64,000 nt of DNA from an uncultured Dehalococcoidia bacterium (GCA_958295935.1 OY282385.1:2583545-2647544), one strand, 5' to 3'. Positions 17,764 to 24,872 are shown, counted from the first letter of the stretch. Notes: generated by a model from the sequence alone, not told the origin. Program-made: numbers and translations.

Positions 17764-17907
17764 GTCGATCAGTGGAGGGGTTTTCGCGGGTTTGAAGAAT
17801 CCGAGCCATGGCGTACTGCGTTCGGCTATCATAGAGTCACGCTAGAATGCCGCTGTCGTGCGGCGCGAGCCGCAGCGGGCGGGCGCGGGTTGCAAGGGAA
17901 AGGTGTG
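17764..17907 (+). promoter_or_regulatory. Conserved leader 1 (promoter-like box and hairpin)
   Basis: Resembles 20222-20357. Shared parts are a TATCAT box (17827-17832), the inverted repeat GCCGCTGTCGTGCGGC (17849-17864), and a GGGAAAGG ribosome site just before the ATG at 17908. The first part, GATCAGTGGAGGGGTTTTCG, recurs at about 21458. A further copy of the hairpin alone is at 17651-17666. Confidence 0.5.
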
Positions 17908-18582
17908 ATGGTCTTCACGATGCCAACAGAGGTAGTCAAAGCGAACTTGGTGCTGGTTGGCTTCAACCTGCTCAGTGCTCCAGATGAGTTTCAGTCATTC
18001 AGGCGTGCGATCGGCACAGACGTTCAGATGGCCGGCGCTGGAATTGCTACAAACATTCAGTCCGGTATCTCCGAGCCACAGCGCAGCCTCGCTGTGAACA
18101 AAGATCGGATCGCACTCGAATTGTCCTCTTCACGGTCAATGATTAGCCGCGACTACCCATCGCGCGAAGACTTGGGCCGGTTGGCTGAGGTGGCATGGCA
18201 AGCGATAGCCAATACGTCCCTTGGAGATCAGCGGCTTCAGGCTTTTGGATTCAACGTTGAGATGGTCTTCGACCAAGGCGCAGAGGCGTCCGCATTCGGA
18301 TACCTATCAAGGCGGCTCTTTGCGGTTGAGTCTCTTGGAGGGAGGGGCTGGCAGTTTGTTGGCGGCGCCGGTAGGCTCATCTTCGATGAGAGTGAGCGGC
18401 GATGGACAATTCAATTAGAACCGCGGTTTAATGACGAAAATGAATCAAGGGTCTTCTTGAGCGCTAATTTGCACGTGGCCAGTCGGAATTTGTCAAAAAA
18501 GAGTGAGATCGAAGATTATCTGAAAGAAATCTGGGATGAGGTGCATGACTTCGTACAGCGATTGGACGAGAGAGGACCGTAA
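17908..18582 (+). CDS. Unrecognised protein, first gene of a three-gene cassette
   Basis: A protein of 224 residues. I chose the ATG at 17908 because GGGAAAGG precedes it and because the same leader-start arrangement recurs at 20358; an open frame extends upstream to 17740 over the leader. Composition is soluble, mixed alpha/beta, with no signal peptide or membrane segment. I do not recognise the family. TAATG joins it to the next gene, so the two are coupled. Its place right after a defence core makes a defence role plausible but unproven. Confidence 0.6.
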   Translation: MVFTMPTEVVKANLVLVGFNLLSAPDEFQSFRRAIGTDVQMAGAGIATNIQSGISEPQRSLAVNKDRIALELSSSRSMISRDYPSREDLGRLAEVAWQAIANTSLGDQRLQAFGFNVEMVFDQGAEASAFGYLSRRLFAVESLGGRGWQFVGGAGRLIFDESERRWTIQLEPRFNDENESRVFLSANLHVASRNLSKKSEIEDYLKEIWDEVHDFVQRLDERGP

Positions 18583-19565
18583 TGGCTGACACGAGTACGT
18601 TGCAACGACTCAGCAACCCTAGCATGAAATGGTTAGAGTTCTTTCCTGGGGGAAACGATGCGTTCGATAACGTGCCACACATAAATGCACAAAACTCAGC
18701 GGCAGACGTTCTGCCACACAGTTTTGAAGATCAAATAGTCGATTATCCTACGTCACCTCGCGATGACTCTCTGAGCACTCATAGCGGTGACGAACATTCT
18801 GCGGCACTTCGCGATTACTTTCTGAGCACTCATACCGCTGACGAACCGCTGCATCTTACGCCAAGCGTCCCCACTTCTATGAACCCTAGCATGACTCGGT
18901 GCAGGATACGTGATGCAATAAGATTGGTGTACCAAAGAAATATAGAGGACTCTAACTGGGCTGCTGCCGGGCCTCATAGCCATGAACCAACCCATCGGGA
19001 CAACATAGCTAGATGCTTGTTCACTCTGAGCGCCGATGGAACTGGCAGTATCGGAATCCTCGGTACCGAGGCAGACGTGGCGAACGCGATTGCCGAATTT
19101 TATCTAGGTTTTCTTCGGGGTTACGCAGAAAAAGATGCGGCTGTCGATAGTCGTGGTCAAGAGGTTCTTGCTTCCAGGCTGCGGGCGAGCTTCGAAATCG
19201 ATTCTGTTGAGGACGGTATCGAGCATCTAGCCGAGGGGATCATCGATGAATCATTGCGGTCCGCAAATGGGGAGCAGGTTCTTGAGTGGCTAGGGGCTTT
19301 CTGCGTGGACACTTCGCGGCCGAGCTTCGCTGCGTCGGTTCTGCGCTGCTTGGGGCGTAATGAATATGCGGGGACATTTGCATGGAGCGTGGGAATAGTG
19401 CGCGACGGCTTGGCCACGGATATTGTGGAAATCCGGGATGCCGCTGTACAAGCGGCGGAGTCGTGGGCGGACTCCGACTTGATTGACGTTTTGAGGTCTC
19501 ATTCTGATTCTGAGCCTTGGCTTCGACAGTACATACTTGACGTTATTGATGACTTGGGCGGATAG
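18582..19565 (+). CDS. Unrecognised protein, second gene of the cassette
   Basis: A protein of 327 residues starting in the TAATG overlap at 18582. The first ~100 residues are Ser/Thr/His/Asp-rich with two related segments (SPRDDSLSTHSGDEHSAALR and RDYFLSTHTADE), an apparent internal duplication, and look disordered. The C-terminal ~200 residues are helical, with a HEAT-like look near the end (EIRDAAVQAAESWAD). No catalytic motif is evident. The function is unknown. It ends three bases before the next start. Confidence 0.6.
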   Translation: MADTSTLQRLSNPSMKWLEFFPGGNDAFDNVPHINAQNSAADVLPHSFEDQIVDYPTSPRDDSLSTHSGDEHSAALRDYFLSTHTADEPLHLTPSVPTSMNPSMTRCRIRDAIRLVYQRNIEDSNWAAAGPHSHEPTHRDNIARCLFTLSADGTGSIGILGTEADVANAIAEFYLGFLRGYAEKDAAVDSRGQEVLASRLRASFEIDSVEDGIEHLAEGIIDESLRSANGEQVLEWLGAFCVDTSRPSFAASVLRCLGRNEYAGTFAWSVGIVRDGLATDIVEIRDAAVQAAESWADSDLIDVLRSHSDSEPWLRQYILDVIDDLGG

Positions 19566-19568
19566 GCT

Positions 19569-20066
19569 GTGTTTCTGGCTCGCAAGATCACGCGCGCAAA
19601 GTGGAAAGCCGCGCAGGGGTTATCGGCTGGTGAGATTCCGGCTGATGCAGTGACTGTTGACCTAAAGACGCAAGGGAACTCGCTGTCCTTCTGGCGATGC
19701 GGCACGGATGGGGTGGGCGACGTTGAGAAGGCTGCGCTGGCAATAGCCTCGGCAGGTGACCGCGTTGACAGGCTCGATATTGTTTGGTTGGCCGACGAGG
19801 ATCTACAGGCCGACGGTCAGACTTTGAGAGATACAAAGGGGCGCACGCCTGTAGCGAACATGGCGGACATGCACGTTGAGGTGGAGGCGTTGGATTACGT
19901 GCGCCTCGGTAAAGTGGCTCGCAGGATACTTGCGGCCATAGAAGAAGGTGGGTGGCGTCGGTTTACGAAAGCGCGGGTCAGGAGTCTTATTCAAGAGGCT
20001 GTAGGACAGGACCGTGTCGACCTTGACTTCCTTCATGACAAGGTGCGCAAAGAGGTATCGAACTGA
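19569..20066 (+). CDS. Unrecognised protein, third gene of the cassette
   Basis: A protein of 165 residues from a GTG at 19569, closely following the previous stop. The N-terminus FLARKITRAKW is followed by an alpha/beta region with many acidic residues (DIVWLADEDLQADG). The C-terminus is basic and helical. I recognise no family. Tight spacing across 17908-20066 indicates one operon. Repeat structure begins right after the stop, at about 20084, so the cassette sits between repeated segments. Confidence 0.6.
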   Translation: MFLARKITRAKWKAAQGLSAGEIPADAVTVDLKTQGNSLSFWRCGTDGVGDVEKAALAIASAGDRVDRLDIVWLADEDLQADGQTLRDTKGRTPVANMADMHVEVEALDYVRLGKVARRILAAIEEGGWRRFTKARVRSLIQEAVGQDRVDLDFLHDKVRKEVSN

Positions 20067-20083
20067 GCGCAGTCCTCTTTGAC

Positions 20084-20222
20084 GCTCATGCAATTCCGTG
20101 TTGCCGATACGTTCACGCCGGCCTTGGGGGGCTAGGCGGTGAGTAGCTGGATGTGGTTTTCGTATGGCCGGAAGTCCTTGGTGTTGAAGGTCAGCAGTCT
20201 GCGCTCTCCGTAGGCGAGCATG
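20084..20222 (-). pseudogene. PIN-toxin 3' fragment, copy 1
   Basis: Bases 20132-20222 on the minus strand encode the C-terminus of the PIN protein found intact at 23418 (LLTFNTKDFRPYENHIQLLT). The fragment ends abruptly where leader 2 begins. The 50 bases beyond the stop are also shared with 21241-21295. Confidence 0.75.
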
Positions 20223-20357
20223 GTGGCAGGCGCGGATGGGGTTTCGCGAGTCTGAAGAACCGGTCAGTGGCGTGCTGCGTTCAACTATCATAGGGTCGCG
20301 CCAGAATGCCGCTGTTGTGCGGCAGTTGGCGAACGAGGGTTACAAAGGGAAGGTGTG
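20222..20357 (+). promoter_or_regulatory. Conserved leader 2 (promoter-like box and hairpin)
   Basis: The counterpart of leader 1. It has TATCAT at 20287-20292, the inverted repeat GCCGCTGTTGTGCGGC at 20309-20324 and a GGGAAGG ribosome site before the ATG at 20358. The hairpin is kept although one loop base differs. Confidence 0.5.
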
Positions 20358-20747
20358 ATGGCTGCGAAACTTGATACTGCTGAAGGGCAAGCCAACGTAT
20401 TGGTTGGTCATGGCCAAGAGGTTCTTGCTGAAGGGCATGCTCCGCCGCTGCATCCTGCTGTTCACTCCTTTTCCGAGGGATTTGGAGGCAAACGGCCTAC
20501 AGTTGCCGTGATCGAGGCCGCCTCTCGTATAGCTGCGGCCGCGCTCGACAAGACGGTAGAACCTGAAATTACTGTTGACGTGGACGGTGCGCTGTCGTTT
20601 GACCTTCGATTGGCCAACGGCTTGCTGGTTTTCGCGGAGTTGGATATTGGCGGTGCGCTCGACGCCAGTATCTATGATGACTGCGAGGGCATCCTGATCA
20701 AACGTCTGCCAGAGGCGACTGAGTCTGAGCTTATCGGATGGTTCTAA
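20358..20747 (+). CDS. Unrecognised small protein, first of a two-gene module
   Basis: A protein of 129 residues. I chose the ATG at 20358 behind GGGAAGG; a GTG three bases earlier is possible. The last ~95 residues recur almost unchanged in the chimeric ORF at 22781. It is soluble and alpha/beta, with VEPEITVDVDGALSFDLRL and a C-terminal ELIGWF. I do not recognise the family. The next gene begins nine bases later, so the pair could be a toxin-antitoxin or another two-component module; that is inference from size and spacing only. Confidence 0.6.
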   Translation: MAAKLDTAEGQANVLVGHGQEVLAEGHAPPLHPAVHSFSEGFGGKRPTVAVIEAASRIAAAALDKTVEPEITVDVDGALSFDLRLANGLLVFAELDIGGALDASIYDDCEGILIKRLPEATESELIGWF

Positions 20748-20855
20748 GGGGACGCCGTGCCGGTTCCTGAAGGTGACGTCGTATGCCGGTTCATCCGTCC
20801 TGCGGATTGGAGCAATCGAGACAAAAGGCCCAGACCAGGGGCGTTCAAGCAGGCT
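20442..20855 (+). repeat. Duplicated segment, copy 1
   Basis: About 414 bp, nearly identical to 23005-23419. It covers most of the first module gene and the 5' end of the second. Confidence 0.85.
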
Positions 20856-21182
20856 GCTCTCTCGGTCTGGCATAGGGACCGCCTGTTGTCGCGGCAGATT
20901 CGCCTTGAAGACCTGCGCGTAGAACATCTTTTGGGTTATGGGCAGGCGCACCACACAGTCGCCGACTATCTGGAATTTGCGTGCAGGGCGGCACAGTGCG
21001 AGGGAACGCCTTTCCGGGTTCAAGTGGAGTGGCGCCCTGAAGACCAGTATGTTGAAGAATCGTGGCGGCCCTGGCGGTACGCCCACGTCCAAGTGGAAGC
21101 TATAGAGGGCCCTGACAAGTTCCTTGTAGAGTTCCGAAGGCTGCTTGCATTGAAAACGCGATCCCGAGTTCCTCCAGACTAA
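20757..21182 (+). CDS. Unrecognised small protein, second of a two-gene module
   Basis: A protein of 141 residues starting with a GTG at 20757. The sequence (VVCRFIRPADWSNRDKRPRP then LSVWHRDRLL) looks like a conserved family, but I cannot name it. It has no membrane segment. The first 33 codons are duplicated at about 23322-23419, where the copy runs into the PIN toxin gene and is dead. It is probably co-expressed with the 129-residue protein from leader 2. Confidence 0.6.
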   Translation: MPVPEGDVVCRFIRPADWSNRDKRPRPGAFKQAALSVWHRDRLLSRQIRLEDLRVEHLLGYGQAHHTVADYLEFACRAAQCEGTPFRVQVEWRPEDQYVEESWRPWRYAHVQVEAIEGPDKFLVEFRRLLALKTRSRVPPD

Positions 21183-21240
21183 ATGATCGAATGAAGCAGC
21201 CGAGAAGAAAAGAATAGAAGGCTGTGCGGCTGCCCGAGTA

Positions 21241-21455
21241 GCTCATGCAATTCCGCCATTGCCGATACGTTCACCGCTAGCCTTGGGAGGCTAGGCGGTG
21301 AGTAGCTGGATGTGGTTTTCGTATGGCCGGAAGTCCTCGGTGTTGAAGGTCAGCAGCCTGCGCTCTCCGTATGCCAGCATGGTGGCGACGATGTTGGCGT
21401 CGTGAATCTGCCGCCCGCTCACGGATACCTCCCAGCACAACGCGAGCAATGCGTG
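21241..21455 (-). pseudogene. PIN-toxin 3' fragment, copy 2
   Basis: The minus strand from about 21455 to 21296 encodes ALLALCWEVSVSGRQIHDAN and onward to the C-terminus, matching the second half of the intact PIN protein at 23418. The 5' half is absent and is replaced by the GATCAGTGGAGG repeat sequence also seen in leader 1. The truncated product lacks the first catalytic Asp, so it is dead. Confidence 0.78.
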
Positions 21456-21561
21456 GATCAGTGGAGGGGTTTTCGCGGGAAATCGAGTGGTGGTGGTTCC
21501 GCATCGGCGCGCTAACAAACCCATCGTGTCCCTACGCCTGCCCCTGTATGCACCCTGTATG

Positions 21562-21567
21562 TATACT
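21562..21567 (+). promoter_or_regulatory. Possible -10 box TATACT
   Basis: Lies in an AT-richer patch 56 bases before the DUF5678-like gene. No good -35 box is visible at the usual distance. Confidence 0.3.
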
Positions 21568-21622
21568 GTGAATACCCTTTAAGGAGTCTGTTCACCGGCG
21601 ACGTGAACATGGGAGGGCTGAC

Positions 21623-21871
21623 ATGACCACACTCAGTAGACAGATATCGGCTTACGAGGAGATGCGCGGCGTGCTGGAGACCGACCACTTCGGCAAGTGG
21701 GTCGTCTTCTATGGGGGGGAGCTCGTGGATACGTACGAATCGTTCGAGGAGGCGGCAGAGGAGGCGATCCGCCGATTCGGCCGCGGGCCGTACTTGATCA
21801 GGCAGGTAGGAGCAGGGCCAATCACACTCCCCGCTTCTGTGCTGTACAGGCCCACCTATGCCAACGGCTGA
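21623..21871 (+). CDS. DUF5678-like small protein
   Basis: A protein of 82 residues with a GGGAGG ribosome site six bases before its ATG. The pattern (FGKWVVFYGGELVDTYESF, EEAAEEAIRRFG, then GPYLIRQVG) is that of small DUF5678-type proteins. These are commonly followed by an overlapping gene for a retropepsin-like aspartyl protease. Such a gene does begin here at 21858 but ends after 28 codons. The function is unknown; the family is usually regarded as the protease's companion. Confidence 0.65.
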   Translation: MTTLSRQISAYEEMRGVLETDHFGKWVVFYGGELVDTYESFEEAAEEAIRRFGRGPYLIRQVGAGPITLPASVLYRPTYANG

Positions 21872-21944
21872 AGTCGGGTTTACTGACGGCGGCGGGCGCG
21901 GATGCTCCGACATGGGTGTCGACAGGTATGTCAACTTCTGTTAG
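21858..21944 (+). pseudogene. N-terminal stub of the companion (retropepsin-like) gene
   Basis: The overlapping ATG at 21858 opens a frame MPTAEVGFTDGG... that stops after 28 codons. Its overlap with the DUF5678-like gene is as expected for the protease partner, but the body of that gene is missing. The next gene, for an NYN protein, is unrelated. Confidence 0.4.
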
Positions 21945-22049
21945 TCTAGCTTGTACATTCGCCCCTTGGCAGTACGCCCAGCTCCCGGCCAGTCCGGTAA
22001 TTGTGAGCTAGACCGACCCCTTGGGGCTTTTTCTTTTGGATGGCGTTCG

Positions 22050-22775
22050 GTGGCTGTGACGGCTAAGGCGGCGATTCTCATTGACGGCGGGTACTTCCTG
22101 AAGCGGTTGCCCAACGTTCGGAAGGACATCGATACTTCGGATCCTCACGATGTAGTAAAAGCGATTTCACAGCTGGTCCGGAGGCACCTTGAGCAATTAA
22201 ATAAAGTTTATAAGACTCCGAATTGCTTTCAGCTTCTATACCGTTGCTTTTACTACGACGCCTGGCCGTACCCAAATAGAGCTCACAAACCGATAAGCGA
22301 GCGTGCGATCGACTACTCCAAATCGGACGTGGCGATCTTCCGACGCCAGCTTTTTGACGCGCTGCTGCAACAACCTAACTTCGCCTTGAGGCTAGGGCAA
22401 GTCACAAAGCCGCATGGTAGATCCTGGATTCTGAAACAGAAGCCACAGGAGCGTCTCCTGAAGGGTGGTATCGGAGTGTCCGATCTCAAGGACTCTGATT
22501 TCTACCTCTATTTACGTCAGAAGGGAGTGGATATGCGAATCGGACTTGACATCGCCACGATCACACTGAAGAAGCAGGCTAGCATCATTGTCCTAGTATC
22601 CGGCGACAGTGACTTCGTGCCGGCGGCCAAACTTGCACGGCGGGAAGGCGTCACCTTCATCTTGGACCCACTCTGGCAGAGTGTGGCGCCTGACCTATCC
22701 GAGCACATAGATAGATTGACAAGCGGTTTTTGCAGGCCGCAGCGCGACTCGCACGCATTCGATACGGAGGGTTGA
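22050..22775 (+). CDS. NYN/LabA-like domain protein (predicted PIN-fold RNase)
   Basis: A protein of 241 residues from a GTG at 22050 (a GTG at 22056 is equally possible). Hallmarks of NYN/DUF88 proteins are AAILIDGGYFL at the start and VLVSGDSDFVPAAKLAR, with acidic residues that would bind metal. DIATITLKKQ fits the conserved segment before it. NYN proteins are predicted RNases. Its codon use and AT content differ somewhat from its neighbours. It is followed five bases later by the Mod chimera. Confidence 0.8.
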   Translation: MAVTAKAAILIDGGYFLKRLPNVRKDIDTSDPHDVVKAISQLVRRHLEQLNKVYKTPNCFQLLYRCFYYDAWPYPNRAHKPISERAIDYSKSDVAIFRRQLFDALLQQPNFALRLGQVTKPHGRSWILKQKPQERLLKGGIGVSDLKDSDFYLYLRQKGVDMRIGLDIATITLKKQASIIVLVSGDSDFVPAAKLARREGVTFILDPLWQSVAPDLSEHIDRLTSGFCRPQRDSHAFDTEG

Positions 22776-22780
22776 ATTCC

Positions 22781-23311
22781 ATGCCCCGACGCGCCAAGGC
22801 AAAGCGAGCGAAGTCTGTCGAGACTCTGACGCATGAGAAGGCTCGGCGCGCGAACCTGCCTTCTGTGGAGCAGGAGCTTTTGATGAAAGACGAGGAGCAA
22901 ACTTCCATCAGGCTGGCGTACGAGCGGCGGAACCGCGATCTGGATCCGCAGCTCGTTTGGCGGGGCAAAGACGCGCAGGACCGGTTGGATCTGGTGGTGA
23001 ACGCGCCGCCGTTGCATCCTGCTGTTCACTCCTTTTCCGGGGGATTTGGGGGCAAACGGCCTACAGTTGCCGTGATCGAGGCCGCCTCTCGTATAGCTGC
23101 GGCCGCGCTTGACAAGACGGTAGAACCTGAAATTACTGTTGACGTGGACGGTGCGCTGTCGTTTGACCTTCGGTTGGCCAACGGCTTGCTGGTTTTCGCG
23201 GAGTTGGACATTGGCGGTTCGATCGACGCCAGTATCTATGATGACCGCGAGGGCATCCTGATCAAGCGTCTGCCAAAGGCGACTGAGTCGGAGCTTATCG
23301 GATGGTTCTAA
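22781..23311 (+). CDS. Chimeric ORF: Mod-type methylase N-terminus fused to duplicated small protein
   Basis: A protein of 176 residues from the ATG at 22781. Residues 1-~76 match the N-terminus of BPTD_3080-associated type III DNA methylases (AYERRNRDLDPQLVWRGKD then LVVNAPPL). No SAM motif or DPPY motif follows. After APPL the sequence switches in frame to the C-terminal ~95 residues of the 129-residue protein at 20358. Both parents have APPL at the join (NAPPL and HAPPL), suggesting recombination at short homology. It cannot be a methylase; whether the fusion is stable and expressed is unknown. Confidence 0.75.
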   Translation: MPRRAKAKRAKSVETLTHEKARRANLPSVEQELLMKDEEQTSIRLAYERRNRDLDPQLVWRGKDAQDRLDLVVNAPPLHPAVHSFSGGFGGKRPTVAVIEAASRIAAAALDKTVEPEITVDVDGALSFDLRLANGLLVFAELDIGGSIDASIYDDREGILIKRLPKATESELIGWF

Positions 23312-23419
23312 GGGGACGCCGCGCCGGTTCCAGAAGGTGACGTCGTATGCCGGTTCATCCGTCCTGCGGATTGGAGCAATCGAGACAAAAGGCCCAGACC
23401 GGGGGCGTTCAAGCAGGCT
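23005..23419 (+). repeat. Duplicated segment, copy 2
   Basis: Nearly identical to 20442-20855, with about one single-base indel. It ends at the stop codon of the PIN gene on the opposite strand. Confidence 0.85.
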
Positions 23420-23840
23420 AGGCGGCGAGTAGTTGGATGTGGTTTTCGTATGGCCGGAAGTCCTTGGTGTTGAAGGTCAGCAGCGTGCGCTCTCCGTAGG
23501 CGAGCATGGTTGCGACGATGTTGGCGTCGTGAATCTGCCGCCCGCTCACGGGTACCTCCCAGCACAACGCGAGCAATGCGTCGGTCACTGCGGGGCCGTC
23601 CTCTAGTATCTCGAATGCCCAGGTGAGCCTTTCCACGTCTGCGAGGGCCTCGTTGCGTGTAATGCCGAGCGTCCAGGGCTGCGGGCGGGTAACGACTGCG
23701 AGGTACTCTCGCAGCACCTGTCGGTTGATTCTGGGCGGTTCAGGTTGGCGGAAGGCTCGGTCGAGACCGGCCCTTGCGGCGGCGTGGCCGGGGGCCTCCA
23801 GGACGCGGGCCTTGACCAGTATGTTGGTATCGACAAACAT
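23418..23840 (-). CDS. PIN-domain toxin (VapC-like)
   Basis: A protein of 140 residues. It begins FVDTNILV with the first catalytic Asp at position 4. Later acidic residues are in QIHDANIVA and NTKDFRPYE, so the metal site seems complete. PIN toxins are RNases that cut tRNA or rRNA. The gene lies 21 bases downstream of a small gene that is its likely antitoxin. This is the only full copy; two 3' fragments are at 20132 and 21296. Confidence 0.85.
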   Translation of the reverse strand: MFVDTNILVKARVLEAPGHAAARAGLDRAFRQPEPPRINRQVLREYLAVVTRPQPWTLGITRNEALADVERLTWAFEILEDGPAVTDALLALCWEVPVSGRQIHDANIVATMLAYGERTLLTFNTKDFRPYENHIQLLAA

Positions 23841-23861
23841 CGGGCGGGTCAGCTCCTCTCC

Positions 23862-24257
23862 TTATAGATAGGCGTCCTTGCGGCTGAGGCTCAGGCCCTC
23901 GGGCCACGCGCCGGCGGAATGGACGGGCCACACTTGGTCGAGGTTCGGCCTGTAGGCGGCCTCCGGGGGCTTGCGCCGGAACGTCACGGTTTCGGCGTCC
24001 ACGTCGACTTCGGCGGTCTTCCATCCGGCTGCGGTCCAGGCCCGGGATTGGGTGTGGCTGCCGCCGCTGCTTTCGTTCGACCACCAGGGCCGGTAGAGGC
24101 GGGCTGACATGGGCAGGTCGAAGCCGATGACGCGCTCGATCTCGCGGAAGGATGCCCGCCACTCGTGGTTAGGGAGGCTGCACAGGTAGGTGTAGAGCCT
24201 CTGGTACTTGCCCCGGGCCGCCATTTGTCGGTACTTCCGATTTCGGTCCATTGCCAT
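23862..24257 (-). CDS. Small protein upstream of PIN toxin, probable antitoxin
   Basis: A protein of 131 residues. I chose the ATG at 24257 because AAGGAGG sits eight bases before it; a TTG at 24275 is weaker. The sequence (LPNHEWRASFREIERVIGFD then SARLYRPWWSNE, AGWKTAEVD, FRRKP) is a conserved pattern in small proteins next to toxin genes. I can place it only by context. It is transcribed with the PIN gene and sits before it, the usual antitoxin-first order. Confidence 0.65.
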   Translation of the reverse strand: MAMDRNRKYRQMAARGKYQRLYTYLCSLPNHEWRASFREIERVIGFDLPMSARLYRPWWSNESSGGSHTQSRAWTAAGWKTAEVDVDAETVTFRRKPPEAAYRPNLDQVWPVHSAGAWPEGLSLSRKDAYL

Positions 24258-24418
24258 GTCAATCCTCCTTGTCAAAGTCAGGGCTTTTCAAGCCCCTGCT
24301 TTCATGGTAGTTAGTTAGGTACTAAAACGCAATACCCGGCGCGCACGGGGATTGTGCGGCATACGAAAAGGTGAGATGGCCCGGATCGTGATCCCTCGGG
24401 CGCGCAGTGGGGGGTTGC

Positions 24419-24450
24419 GGTCTCATCCCCGCGTTTGCGGGGAGGCGGCT
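24419..24450 (+). repeat. Degenerate CRISPR-like repeat unit
   Basis: Contains CATCCCCGCGTTTGCGGGGA, close to the repeats at 24719 and 24780 but not at array spacing. A flanking sequence, GGCTCGGAAAGGCGGAATGA, also recurs after the small ORF near 24692. It is probably a relic of a longer array. Confidence 0.45.
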
Positions 24451-24469
24451 CGGAAAGGCGGAATGAAGC

Positions 24470-24691
24470 GTGTTGGTGTTACCTCTGTTACCTGTGTGGG
24501 GGGCGATAGCAGGGTGGGCGTGGTGGGTGCAGTTCGTGGAGGCCCTGGCGATGACCATCCCGGGCGGCGTCGTGCTAAGCGGTATCACGCTAGGCAACAT
24601 CGTGCTAAGCATCGTGGCAGGCATCGTGGCAGGCATCGTGTTAGTCGGCATCCTGCTGGTCGATATCCTGCTGAGGATGGCGGCTGTCTGA
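24470..24691 (+). CDS. Small hydrophobic protein (possible)
   Basis: A 73-codon frame starting with a GTG at 24470. Nearly all of it is hydrophobic, with two or three potential membrane spans (VLSIVAGIVAGIVLVGILLV). It lies between two copies of a sequence that flanks CRISPR-like repeats, so it may have been inserted there or may be non-coding. The ribosome site is weak. I recognise no family. Confidence 0.35.
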   Translation: MLVLPLLPVWGAIAGWAWWVQFVEALAMTIPGGVVLSGITLGNIVLSIVAGIVAGIVLVGILLVDILLRMAAV

Positions 24692-24718
24692 GGCTCGGAA
24701 AAGCGGAATGAAGGATGG

Positions 24719-24807
24719 GGGTCTATCCCCGCATGTGCGGGGGATTGCGTAGAGGCGCGTGCCGGACCGCGTGATCTGTGGGTCTATCCCCGCGTGTGCG
24801 GGGGATT
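24719..24807 (+). CRISPR. Orphan mini-array, two repeats and one spacer (type I-E-like)
   Basis: Repeats of 28 bases at 24719-24746 and 24780-24807 differ at one position. Each contains an inverted pair around ATCCCCGCGTGTGCGGGG. They flank one 33-base spacer (24747-24779). The repeat period is 61 bases, as in type I-E arrays, and the repeat resembles I-E repeats. No cas gene is present in the window, so the array is probably a relic or relies on cas genes elsewhere. Confidence 0.75.
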
Positions 24808-24810
24808 GGC

Positions 24811-24830
24811 GGGCGGATCGCGATCCGCCC
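24811..24830. repeat. REP-like perfect palindrome
   Basis: GGGCGGATCGCGATCCGCCC is a perfect 20-base palindrome right after the last CRISPR repeat, followed by CCTACG. It resembles short palindromic repeats dispersed in many genomes. I see only this copy in the window. Confidence 0.5.
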
Positions 24831-24872
24831 CTACGATGGACGAGCTGGGTGACCGGTGTGTGATTGTCCAAC

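Noticed and set aside
17740-17907. N-terminal extension of the first cassette gene
   Set aside because: The extension overlaps a leader that recurs before an unrelated gene, and a good ribosome site precedes the ATG at 17908.
22013-22038. Rho-independent terminator (CCCCTTGGGG followed by T-rich sequence)
   Set aside because: The stem is four base pairs with a two-base loop, too weak to defend, although the T-rich tail is suggestive.
24641-24871. Minus-strand ORF with SPAHAGIDP and PRTCGDRP
   Set aside because: These peptides are the usual false translation of type I-E-like CRISPR repeats; the DNA is better read as the mini-array.
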